A DNA stretch of 64,000 nucleotides. Origin: SMWD01 sp051008895 (GTDB lineage: Bacteria; Pseudomonadota; Gammaproteobacteria; Steroidobacterales; GCA-2729495). Positions 56,591 through 64,000 of this stretch are shown here, in pieces. Where the stretch lies: positions 1-64,000 of the forward strand of contig JBPCXI010000151.1 of assembly GCA_051008895.1 (NCBI GenBank), read 5' to 3'. Numbering within the stretch: position 1 is the stretch's first letter; the number at the start of each line of letters is the position of its first letter. The translations under genes and the position numbers were made by a program. Under the pieces are notes generated by a model that ran no database searches, was not told the DNA's origin, and saw only the letters and a program-made list of their open reading frames with translations.

Positions 56591-57145
56591 ATGAAGAGCA
56601 TTCTACGTGCACTGATTGTGGCAGTGACGATGGCCGGTATCGCGTCGGTCGCCGGCGCCGGCGAATTTCAGTCGGTGAAGACAAAAACGTTCGACAAGGA
56701 GAAGTTCGTGTTTCCCGGCGATATCCGTCCGGCGAAACTGAGCATCTTCTTCCTGGCGATGAGCGACGACCAGGACAACGGCCAGGCACAACAGCTGGCA
56801 CTGCTCGAATGGCATACAGCGCTCGCCGAACGGGGCGTGTTCTCGAGCGACGCCGTGCCGTATCACTTTCCGGTGCTCGAGGGCGTGCCGTTTTTCGTCA
56901 AGGGCATCGTCTCGGGCGCGATGACCGACATCTACGATGGCAAGGTACCGCTCGATCAGGCCGCGCCGCTGTTTATTAAAGACCTCGAGAAATTCGCGGC
57001 GGGGCCGGGTCTGCCGCTGGACGGGGAACCCACGATCGTTCTCGTATCGGCCGATACAATGCCGTTGGAGTTCTTCAAGGGTGAGGTGTCGCCGGACGGC
57101 GTGGAGCGAATCGCCGACGCGGTCGCAACTCGGCTGGCCGAGTAG
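56591..57145 (+). CDS. Exported thioredoxin-fold-like protein (function unknown)
   Basis: A 184-aa protein with a Sec signal peptide (residues 1-23, cleaved after AGA). The mature part alternates beta and alpha elements (LSIFFLAMSDDQDNGQAQQLALLEWHTALAERG and GVPFFVKGIVSGAMTD) and ends in PTIVLVSADTMPLEFFKGEVSPDGVERIADAVAT, consistent with a thioredoxin-like fold lacking a CxxC. I do not assign a function. It lies between the metallophosphoesterase and a lipoprotein gene, 51 nt after the former. Confidence 0.65.
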   Translation: MKSILRALIVAVTMAGIASVAGAGEFQSVKTKTFDKEKFVFPGDIRPAKLSIFFLAMSDDQDNGQAQQLALLEWHTALAERGVFSSDAVPYHFPVLEGVPFFVKGIVSGAMTDIYDGKVPLDQAAPLFIKDLEKFAAGPGLPLDGEPTIVLVSADTMPLEFFKGEVSPDGVERIADAVATRLAE

Positions 57146-57219
57146 AAAACCACGGGCGCGCGCAACGGTGGTAGTCTGCAAGCTCGAGCCGGAGTCTTGC
57201 TGAGCAAAGGTGTTCGACG

Positions 57220-58011
57220 GTGGCAACAAGACACGCCGCATTGCTGGCAGCGCTGCTGCTGGCCGCTTGCGGTGACAACGAAGCGGGGCGCGAAGAGGCG
57301 TCCGTCGCCGTGACCGGCGCCGAGCCGATCGTCGGCACGCTCAGTTATCGGGAGCGGATAGCGTTGCGCCCCAGTGCCCAGGCGGAAATACGCTTGCTCG
57401 ACGTCTCGGCTGCAGACGCGCCGCCGACGACGCTCGGCATCACCCGGCTCGACGACCCGGGGCTGCCCCCGATCGACTTCCGGCTCGATTTTAATCCGGC
57501 GAATATCGAAGAGCGCAACCAGTATGTCGTCCGGGCCGAGATTCGTGACGGCGACAGGCTGCTCTTCACGACCGACCAGGCGTACCCGGTGCTGACGCGC
57601 GGCGCCGGCTACAACGTCGACCTGCTGCTCGCGGCGGTCGACCATGAACCGCCGCAGCCGCCGGCGTTGTTCGGCACCTACTGGAAGCTGATCGCGCTCG
57701 GGCAGCTGCCGGTGCCGACGCGGCCGCCGCCGCAGGACGCGCACCTGTTGCTGCAGGAGGAGGGCGATAGTGCGGTCGGTAATTCGGGCTGTAATCGTTT
57801 TACCGGCGGTTACCGGGTGGACGGAAACGGCCTGTCGTTTGGCCCCCTCGCGTCGACGCGCATGGCCTGTGTCGACACGATGGAGCTCGAGGCTCGATTC
57901 CTCGACGCGATGTCGCGGGTCGACCGATACCAGATTGTGGATCGGGAGCTGCGCCTGTTCGGGGGCGACGAGCCGCTGATGACGTTCGTCGCCGCGAAAG
58001 CCGGCGTCTGA
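57220..58011 (+). CDS. YbaY/META-domain lipoprotein
   Basis: A 263-aa outer-membrane or periplasmic lipoprotein. Lipobox LLAAC (Cys17). An N-terminal YbaY/YscW-like domain (about 35-135) has GTLSYRERIALRPSAQAEIRLLD, FRLDFNPANIEERNQYVVRAEI and FTTDQAYPVLTRG. A C-terminal META (HslJ-like) domain (about 150-260) has GTYWKLIAL, GNSGCNRFTGGY and LASTRMACVD. These two domains occur separately in E. coli YbaY and HslJ. The start is a GTG at 57220. prfC follows 52 nt downstream. Confidence 0.85.
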   Translation: MATRHAALLAALLLAACGDNEAGREEASVAVTGAEPIVGTLSYRERIALRPSAQAEIRLLDVSAADAPPTTLGITRLDDPGLPPIDFRLDFNPANIEERNQYVVRAEIRDGDRLLFTTDQAYPVLTRGAGYNVDLLLAAVDHEPPQPPALFGTYWKLIALGQLPVPTRPPPQDAHLLLQEEGDSAVGNSGCNRFTGGYRVDGNGLSFGPLASTRMACVDTMELEARFLDAMSRVDRYQIVDRELRLFGGDEPLMTFVAAKAGV

Positions 58012-58063
58012 CACGTCCGATCGCCGGTGTTAGAATGCGCGGCCTTCACGAGCCGCCAGCAGC

Positions 58064-59674
58064 ATGTCCCAGTCAGCTACAGATAGCGCCCTGACGCGCG
58101 AGATTGCCACGCGCCGCACATTCGCGATCATTTCGCATCCGGATGCGGGCAAGACGACGCTGACGGAAAAGCTGCTGCTGTTCGGTGGCGCAATCCAGGA
58201 GGCCGGCGCGGTCAAGGCGCGGCGCGCCTCGCGGCATGCGACTTCGGACTGGCTCGAGATCGAGAAGCAGCGCGGAATTTCGGTGTCCAGTTCGGTCATG
58301 CAGTTCGAGTTCGACGGGCAGACGATCAACCTGCTCGATACCCCCGGGCACGAGGACTTCTCCGAAGACACGTATCGCGTGCTGACGGCCGTCGACGCGG
58401 CCGTGATGGTCATCGACGCCGCGAAAGGGGTCGAGGCGCAGACGATAAAGCTGCTTGAGGTCTGCCGGCTGCGCAACACGCCGATCATCACGTTCGTGAA
58501 TAAATTTGATCGCGAGGTCCGTGGCCCGCTGGATATCCTGGCGGAAGTCGAGGACACACTGAGTATCGATTGCGCGCCGGTAACCTGGCCGATCGGCATG
58601 GGCAAGTCGTTTCGCGGCGTATTTCACCTGCAGCAGGATCGGCTGATGCGGTTTCGACCCGGTCAGCAGCGGCAGACGGATGACGGCGAGTTGATCGAGG
58701 GTCTCGACAGCGCGAGGCTGGATGAGTTGTTTCCCGATGAAATCGAGACGTTGCGTGACGAAGTCGAACTGATCCGCGGCGCGAGTTCGCCGTTCGACGA
58801 AGAGCTGTTCCTTGCCGGTATGCAGACGCCGGTATTCTTCGGCTCCGCTATCAATAATTTCGGCGTTCGGGAGGTGCTCGGCGCGCTGATCGACTGGGCG
58901 CCGCGGCCGCAGTCGCGCGATGCGGGCGAACGCGACGTGCGTCCCGACGAAAGTTCGTTTTCCGGTTTCGTATTCAAGATCCAGGCAAACATGGATCCGA
59001 AGCATCGGGACCGCATTGCGTTTCTGCGGGTCTGTTCCGGCCGGTATAAGCCGGGAATCAAGGTGCGGCACCTGCGACTGGATAGAGAGCTGCGTATCGG
59101 CAACGCGCAGACGTTCATGGCGAACACGCGAGTGCGAAGCGAGGATGCCTGCGCTGGCGACATTATCGGCATACATAATCACGGTCAGCTGCAGATCGGT
59201 GACACGTTGTCCGAAGGCGAGGCTCTGGACTTCAAAGGCATACCGTATTTCGCGCCGGAGCTGTTCGTTTCCGCGCGGCCCAAGGACCCGTTCAAGGCCA
59301 AGCAGCTGGCGAAAGGCCTCAAGCAACTCGGCGAGGAGGGCGCAGTTCAGGTGTTTACCAGCGAGCTCGGGCGCACGCTGCTCGGCGCGGTCGGCCAGCT
59401 GCAGTTCGACATCGTCGCGCACCGGTTGCACGGCGAGTACAACGTCGACGCGGTCTACGACCAGGCCGACATTCACACGGCGCGCTGGCTCAGTTTTCCC
59501 GATGAGGCGACGCGCAAGGCATTCTTCGCACGAGAGGCCGCGTCGGTCGCCCGCGACGTCGACGGCAACCCGGTCTACCTGGCGTCTAGCAAGTACAACC
59601 TCGCGCTCGTGCAGGAGCGCTGGGAAGACGTTAGCTTCAGGGCGACCCGTGAGCATGGCGAAGTTCTGTCCTGA
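58064..59674 (+). CDS. prfC: Peptide chain release factor 3
   Basis: GTPase that recycles RF1/RF2 after peptide release. The 536-aa product has G1 SHPDAGKTTLTEKLLLFGG, the RF3-specific switch KARRASRHATSDWLEIEKQRGISVSSS, G3 DTPGHEDFSEDTYR, G4 NKFDRE and the EF-G-like domain II/III regions (FVFKIQANMDPKHRDRIAF...RVCSGRY; GAVGQLQFDIVAHRL). Length is as expected (E. coli 529 aa). It appears monocistronic, followed by a divergently unrelated kinase gene about 100 nt away. Confidence 0.97.
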   Translation: MSQSATDSALTREIATRRTFAIISHPDAGKTTLTEKLLLFGGAIQEAGAVKARRASRHATSDWLEIEKQRGISVSSSVMQFEFDGQTINLLDTPGHEDFSEDTYRVLTAVDAAVMVIDAAKGVEAQTIKLLEVCRLRNTPIITFVNKFDREVRGPLDILAEVEDTLSIDCAPVTWPIGMGKSFRGVFHLQQDRLMRFRPGQQRQTDDGELIEGLDSARLDELFPDEIETLRDEVELIRGASSPFDEELFLAGMQTPVFFGSAINNFGVREVLGALIDWAPRPQSRDAGERDVRPDESSFSGFVFKIQANMDPKHRDRIAFLRVCSGRYKPGIKVRHLRLDRELRIGNAQTFMANTRVRSEDACAGDIIGIHNHGQLQIGDTLSEGEALDFKGIPYFAPELFVSARPKDPFKAKQLAKGLKQLGEEGAVQVFTSELGRTLLGAVGQLQFDIVAHRLHGEYNVDAVYDQADIHTARWLSFPDEATRKAFFAREAASVARDVDGNPVYLASSKYNLALVQERWEDVSFRATREHGEVLS

Positions 59675-59777
59675 CGTCCCGCGTGCGTCGACCGGCACGT
59701 CGGCTGCAAAAATTCAATGAAATGAGCTAGTCTTGCTGCGTCGGGGCCGCATTTTCGCGGTCTACACGGTGCCTTCT

Positions 59778-62210
59778 ATGGTTGCAATCGGCCGGGATGT
59801 TCGAGAGCGGATGGATCTGTCGTGGGCAAGTACCCGCGCGGCAATTCTTTTCGGGACCGGGATCATCTGCGTGGCGGCTCTGCATGGCTCTCACCTGCTG
59901 ACGTGGACTGGCGATCAGACGCTCCACAGCATTCTCGAGAGCATGGCGATGATGCTCGGGCTGATGGCCGGCGCGCTGGCGTTGGTGCGCAGTTACACGA
60001 CGAACGAAGTCAACATGCTGTTTCTCGGCATCGGTTTCGTCATCGCGTCGTTGCTCGACGGCCACCACCTGTTCGTGACTTCCGAATACGCTCGCTTCGC
60101 ACCAGATGACCCAAGTAATTCCGCGAGGTGGGTCTGGCTCAACTCACGGCTTTTCCTCTCGCTGATGGTCGCCGCGGGCGCGGCAGCATGGTTTTACGAA
60201 CGACGACCCGATGCCCGCTACCGAATCGGCAGACCGTTCGTGTTCTCGATATCTGCGCTACTGCTTTTGGCCGCCACGTCTGTCGGCACGGTGCTCCCGG
60301 AGTTTCAGGCTCAGCTGCCCGTGCCGTGGTATTTCTTCGACACGGGCGCGACGGCGGCGGCGCTGCTGACCGCACTCTTGCTATATGCACGCAAGGGCGC
60401 GTGGCGACAGGAGGCACTCGACTTCTGGCTGATGATGGGAATTATCGCGGCCCTCGCCGCGCAGACGGACTACCACGTGCCCGAGGATACGATGTTCTTT
60501 GTATCGTACTTTGCCGCGCACGGCCTGAAGTTGCTCGGCTATGTGTTCGTACTGGTCGGACTGACGCTGAGTGCCTACCATCTGTTCAAGCGTGCGGCGG
60601 CGAACGAAGCCAAGGACGCATTCGTCGCGACGATCAGTCATGAGATTCGCACGCCGCTGAATGCGATCGGCGGTTCATTGGCCTTGCTCGAGAGCGCCAG
60701 GCTCTCGCAGCAGGAGCAGGAACTGCTGTCGGTCGCGAAGGAGTCCAACGACGTGCTGCTCGGCCTCGTCAACAATGTGCTGGATTTTTCGCGGATCGAG
60801 GCGGGCAAGCTCGAGGCACGAGAAGCGGATTGTCATCCCGCAGAGATTGTCGACAACGTCGTGCATCTGCTCGGCGTGCGCGCGTTTCGCAATCACGCGT
60901 TCCTGTCTTCATCCGTCGATCCGAAGGTCGCCGAATGCATAGCGGCCGACCCTCGACTGATTCGCCAGGTTCTGCTGAACCTGGTAAGTAACGCGATCAA
61001 ATATTCTCCGGACGGTGAGGTCGTCATTCGTCTGTGTGTGTCAGATCAGCGCATGCTGCGGTTCGAAGTTGAGGACACCGGCGTCGGCATTCCTCAGGCC
61101 GAGCAGGCGAAGGTCTTCGACGAGTTCTCCCGCGCGCTATCGCGCAATTCCGTCGCTATGTCCGGTACTGGTCTGGGCCTGCCGATCAGCAAGCGCCTCG
61201 TCAGCTTGATGGGTGGCCGTATCGGGTTTTCGAGTCGGGCGGGATCCGGTTCCGTCTTCTGGTTCTCGATACCCTATAAGCCCATTAATCCCGAGGTGTT
61301 GCAGCCCGGGGCCGTCGGCGAGTTTGCCGGCCTCCGGGCGCTGCTGGTCGGTACCCGCGAGGATCTGTGGCAGGTAATTTCAAAGCGGCTCAAGACGGCT
61401 GGAATCGAAGCGTGCTTCGAGAATGCAGGTGAGTTGGCCGCCCAAGGCGTCTCGACCCTCGAGTGTCGCGGACATTTCGATCTCCTGTTCACTACGGCGA
61501 CTTTCTTCAGAAATGGTCAGCGTGAAATTCAGGGCAGGCAGTGGCTGGTGGAGAATTTCGGCGACCTCGCCGATCACCTGATCCTGCTCTATTCCGCGCA
61601 GAGCATAACCGAGTTGGACCGCAGCGAGGTGGAAGTTGCCGATTACGTGCTAACGACGCCGATTTTGAACAGTGAGCTATGGCATTGCCTGCAGTCACTG
61701 ACTGGTAGAGAGATCGCGCATCCCGAGCATCGCTCGTGGGCACGCGCGCAAGAAGCGACGGATGAATCGCTGCGCGGCGTTCGGATATTGCTCGTCGAGG
61801 ACAGCGTCGCAAATCGGACTGTGGAAAGCGCGATGCTGCATCGAATGGGGTGCCGGGTAGATGAAGCCGGCGACGGTATCGAGGCCGTCGAGGCCGCAAC
61901 TCGCGCTTGCTACGACATCATCCTGATGGATCTCGAGATGCCCAGAATGGACGGTTACGAGGCGGCGCGGCGCATCCGGCGGCTTCCCGGGCCGGCCGCC
62001 GACACCCCGATCATCGCGGTAACGGCGCATGTCATGGCCGGTATTAGCCGCAAGTGCCGTCTCGCGGGCATGGATGCGTACGTCGTGAAACCTGTCGATC
62101 GGGAAAAGCTCGTCAGCGCGATTCGCGAATTCGTGCCGCGGCTCAGGACGATGCCGGGTGTGGCGGATCGTGTCGGCGAGCTGTCGATAAAGAAGCGCTC
62201 GGCGCATTAG
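59778..62210 (+). CDS. Hybrid sensor histidine kinase with membrane sensor and receiver domain
   Basis: An ~810-aa signalling protein. Residues about 20-275 hold seven or eight TM helices with HGSHLL, LLDGHHLF and FVIASLLDG, resembling a MASE3-type sensor. The kinase core follows: H-box ISHEIRTPLNAIGG (His288), N-box NLVSNAIKYSPDG, DTGVGIP and GTGLGLPIS. A degenerate receiver-like region (about 510-640) lacks a clear phospho-Asp, and a canonical REC domain (about 665-785) has ILLVED, phospho-Asp in ILMDLEMPRMDGYEA, and KPVD. The start could also be TTG 59733 or ATG 59811. No cognate regulator is adjacent. Confidence 0.88.
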   Translation: MVAIGRDVRERMDLSWASTRAAILFGTGIICVAALHGSHLLTWTGDQTLHSILESMAMMLGLMAGALALVRSYTTNEVNMLFLGIGFVIASLLDGHHLFVTSEYARFAPDDPSNSARWVWLNSRLFLSLMVAAGAAAWFYERRPDARYRIGRPFVFSISALLLLAATSVGTVLPEFQAQLPVPWYFFDTGATAAALLTALLLYARKGAWRQEALDFWLMMGIIAALAAQTDYHVPEDTMFFVSYFAAHGLKLLGYVFVLVGLTLSAYHLFKRAAANEAKDAFVATISHEIRTPLNAIGGSLALLESARLSQQEQELLSVAKESNDVLLGLVNNVLDFSRIEAGKLEAREADCHPAEIVDNVVHLLGVRAFRNHAFLSSSVDPKVAECIAADPRLIRQVLLNLVSNAIKYSPDGEVVIRLCVSDQRMLRFEVEDTGVGIPQAEQAKVFDEFSRALSRNSVAMSGTGLGLPISKRLVSLMGGRIGFSSRAGSGSVFWFSIPYKPINPEVLQPGAVGEFAGLRALLVGTREDLWQVISKRLKTAGIEACFENAGELAAQGVSTLECRGHFDLLFTTATFFRNGQREIQGRQWLVENFGDLADHLILLYSAQSITELDRSEVEVADYVLTTPILNSELWHCLQSLTGREIAHPEHRSWARAQEATDESLRGVRILLVEDSVANRTVESAMLHRMGCRVDEAGDGIEAVEAATRACYDIILMDLEMPRMDGYEAARRIRRLPGPAADTPIIAVTAHVMAGISRKCRLAGMDAYVVKPVDREKLVSAIREFVPRLRTMPGVADRVGELSIKKRSAH

Positions 62211-62250
62211 TCCGACATCGCTGGGGAACGTCATCGTCACTTCGCTAATC

Positions 62251-63036
62251 ATGCTGGCGGCCGCCCTGGCCGCGGATCAGGGCACAGCGGTTCGCTTCGA
62301 GTTTCCTGATGAGCCCGGTCTCGCAGCGGTCGAGGCCACCTGGCGTGGCCTGACCGTACCGCTATTCAAGGACGGGAACTGGGTCGCCGTCCTTGGGGTC
62401 GACCTGGATGACGACGAAGGTGAACACTCACTCTCGTTGACGCTGGAATACGCTGACGGCACGGACCGCGAAGTCGCGACGCAACTCGGCGTGACCGCCC
62501 GGGAGTATCGGACGACCCACCTGACGGTCGAGCCGAAGTACGTGGAACTCAGCCCGGAGAATCAGGAACGCGCGGCGCGCGAGGCCGCAGAGCTTAACGC
62601 GATTTACGATCGCATCACGCCGGATGCGCTGTGGACGCAACCGTTCGATGTGCCGATTCCGGGCGTCACGGGCGGGCGGAATTTCGGGCACCGACGCGTC
62701 TTCAACGAGCAACCACGCAATCCGCATTCGGGCGCCGACCTGAAGGCTGCGACCGGCACGCCGATATTGTCGACGAATCGGGGCCGTGTCGTGCTCGCGA
62801 AGAACCTGTTCTTCAGCGGCAATGCCGTATTCGTCGATCACGGGCTCGGTATCTATTCTGCGTATCTGCATTTGTCGCGCATCGATGTCGAGCCCGGGCA
62901 GATGCTGGAGCGCGGTGAGGTCGTCGGCCTTGTCGGTGCGACAGGCCGCGTGACCGGGCCGCATTTGCACTGGGGGTTTCGGGTGCAGGGGGCACGGGTT
63001 GATCCTTTTTCGATGCTGGAGATTTCTGCGGACTGA
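62251..63036 (+). CDS. M23-family (LytM) metallopeptidase, second copy
   Basis: A 261-aa predicted envelope peptidase. An N-terminal beta-rich region (about 15-90) precedes a helical linker (about 95-125) and the M23 domain (about 150-258) with NPHSGADLKAATGTPI (His and Asp zinc ligands), FVDHGLGIYSAYLHLS and GPHLHWGF (HxH). All four zinc-site residues are present, so endopeptidase activity is likely. The start is problematic: ATG 62251 leaves only a short signal (MLAAALAADQGT), while an in-frame CTG at 62221 would give a good signal peptide. Palindrome copy 4 starts 24 nt after its stop. Confidence 0.86.
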   Translation: MLAAALAADQGTAVRFEFPDEPGLAAVEATWRGLTVPLFKDGNWVAVLGVDLDDDEGEHSLSLTLEYADGTDREVATQLGVTAREYRTTHLTVEPKYVELSPENQERAAREAAELNAIYDRITPDALWTQPFDVPIPGVTGGRNFGHRRVFNEQPRNPHSGADLKAATGTPILSTNRGRVVLAKNLFFSGNAVFVDHGLGIYSAYLHLSRIDVEPGQMLERGEVVGLVGATGRVTGPHLHWGFRVQGARVDPFSMLEISAD

Positions 63037-63059
63037 TTAGATTCGGAGTATCAGGCCGT

Positions 63060-63134
63060 GCCCGAACTTTTTCCGCAATAAGCTTTTCCTGCCTGATGTC
63101 CGGAAAAGTTTATTGCGGAAAAAGTCTGTCGGGC
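63060..63134. repeat. Long palindrome family, copy 4
   Basis: The inner arms 63066-63089 and 63102-63125 pair with one G-U around TGCCTGATGTCC (63090-63101). An outer helix GCCCGA (63060-63065)/TCGGGC (63129-63134) is separated by a 3-nt bulge. It shares its mid-stem (CAATAA/TTATTG) with copy 1, which also follows an M23 gene. It lies between co-directional genes. Confidence 0.87.
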
Positions 63135-63261
63135 GCGTCGTTAGCCCGGGCCTGTCGCGCGTCGCTGCGGGTGGATGGGGAACCTGCGACTCAGGGGTTG
63201 CCGAGCCGTTTGCGGTGTCGGCGTTTGGGTTCGGCGTGCCTTTCTGCGACACTCTCGTGGA

Positions 63262-64000
63262 GTGGAAAGAAAAATAAGAATCATCTTTTCGACGTTCGCG
63301 CTGATCATGGTCGGACTGTTTGTATGGCGTATCGTCCAGGGCACCTGGTCGGTCGTTAACTGGGTCATGCTCGCGTTGTCGGCGACCGCGTGCCTGCTCG
63401 TCTTCGTGCGCTTCGTCTATATTTTTAATTTCAGCTATGCGCTGTGTGCGATCTTCAACGGCGCGTTGATCTGGGTTGCCCGGCCGTCCCCGGCGACGGC
63501 GCTCATCGGCGCGATCGCGGTTCTTTACGGGCTGCGACTGTTCTGGTTCACCTGGTCGCGCACGCGGAGCAGGTCTTATGCGCCGCGCGTCGCCAACGTC
63601 GAGGCCGTCGATCGGGAGATGCCTGCGACCGGTAAATGCATCCTGTGGTTTACCTGCACGTGGTTGATGACGTTTCACCTGATGGCGCTGTGGCTGCTCG
63701 CGTTACAGCCAACGCTCAGCGCGGGTATCATCACCGCCGGGATCGTGATGTTCGCAGGCACGGTCCTCGAGGGAGTCGCGGACCATCAGAAGCAACGCAG
63801 CAAGGAGGTCGCGCCCGAGAAATTTGTCGCGGTCGGCCTGTTCGCGCGCTGGCGCCACCCGAACTATCTCGGCGAGATCCTGTTTCAACTGGGCTTGATC
63901 ATCGTGGCCGTGTCCAGCGCGTTGACCGCGGACGATCTCGTCGCCGGTCTCGTCTCGCCGCTGTACATTGTGATCCTGATGATCTCCGAGGCGCGACGCG
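63262..64000 (+). CDS. DUF1295 (steroid-reductase/ICMT-like) membrane protein, truncated by window end
   Basis: Reads through to the window end (246 codons seen, no stop). About six TM helices are visible. The C-terminal part has the DUF1295 motif FARWRHPNYLGEILFQ and, near the edge, a closing TM helix and ISEARR, typical of steroid 5-alpha-reductase/isoprenylcysteine methyltransferase-like proteins. Substrate unknown. The start is uncertain: GTG at 63262 retains the first TM helix, ATG at 63307 would remove part of it. It follows palindrome copy 4, about 125 nt away. Confidence 0.8.
   Translation, partial: MERKIRIIFSTFALIMVGLFVWRIVQGTWSVVNWVMLALSATACLLVFVRFVYIFNFSYALCAIFNGALIWVARPSPATALIGAIAVLYGLRLFWFTWSRTRSRSYAPRVANVEAVDREMPATGKCILWFTCTWLMTFHLMALWLLALQPTLSAGIITAGIVMFAGTVLEGVADHQKQRSKEVAPEKFVAVGLFARWRHPNYLGEILFQLGLIIVAVSSALTADDLVAGLVSPLYIVILMISEARR

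Noticed and set aside
58073..59698. A 541-codon minus-strand open frame opposite prfC
   Set aside because: Antisense to prfC, which is certain from its GTPase motifs; no homology-like features in the reverse frame.

Overview
The window is a high-GC (roughly 60-65%) chromosomal stretch from a gammaproteobacterium. The evidence is gene content and order: a Crp/Vfr-type regulator, the rplM-rpsI pair, a 6S RNA sitting between 5-formyltetrahydrofolate cyclo-ligase and zapA, a YgfB/UPF0149 gene followed by pepP, a glycine cleavage operon with a split P protein, prfC and a TrhO-type rhodanese. The set of DUF885, DUF6491, COG4798 methyltransferase, M28 and MMPL genes suggests a free-living marine or soil lineage (Woeseiales, Chromatiales or Xanthomonadales-like), but the sequence alone does not fix the order. 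I saw no transposase, integrase, phage gene or CRISPR array.

Layout. 0.1-6.3 kb: purC and a DjlA-like co-chaperone diverge around a perfect FNR-type box; then rpe convergent with crp, a DUF481 porin-like protein, rplM-rpsI, tRNA-Gln(CTG) and rpiA. 6.4-9.2 kb: a lysine-repeat histone-H1-like protein, then (minus strand) 6S RNA with fthC/ygfA, zapA and a small coiled-coil partner gene, divergent from UPF0149. 9.2-22.1 kb: a long plus-strand run of pepP, a 7TM/inactive transglutaminase protein, an ATP-grasp ligase, gcvT-gcvH-gcvPA-gcvPB, a PfkB kinase, a two-module NMA111-like serine protease and an M23 peptidase, mostly with overlapping or nearly abutting ends. 22-31 kb: DUF423, aldo/keto reductase, a coiled-coil protein, an EAL phosphodiesterase, a Rieske oxygenase, a propeller-like protein and an RND/MMPL exporter. 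30.8-33.4 kb: a sulfite-reduction operon (DUF2849-sulfite reductase-DUF934). 33.5-44.8 kb: MarR regulator, ABC exporter, DUF898 and M48 protease, a DnaJ-Zn-ribbon-PilZ fusion, M28 peptidase, DMT transporter and DUF885. 44.9-48.3 kb: XRE regulator, then a lipoprotein methyltransferase-GST-GNAT-metA operon. 48.3-59.7 kb: thioredoxin-like protein, DUF6491, a Tat-exported UbiD-type decarboxylase, DUF2189, trhO, a second DUF481 protein, a YgjP-type protease, a metallophosphoesterase, lipoproteins and prfC. 59.7-64 kb: a hybrid histidine kinase, a second M23 peptidase and a truncated DUF1295 membrane enzyme.

The most unusual non-coding signal is a family of four long palindromes (22.1, 52.24, 52.48 and 63.06 kb) with a conserved 12-nt core and stems that differ between copies while staying paired. 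All lie just 3' of genes, and three of the four sit in repeat-rich convergent gaps next to tandem repeats that carry partial copies of the palindrome arm. Other items worth checking are helically phased TTGACC repeats before the XRE regulator, a crp terminator embedded in the end of rpe, the DnaJ-PilZ fusion, the NMA111-like protease and the Tat-dependent UbiD homologue.
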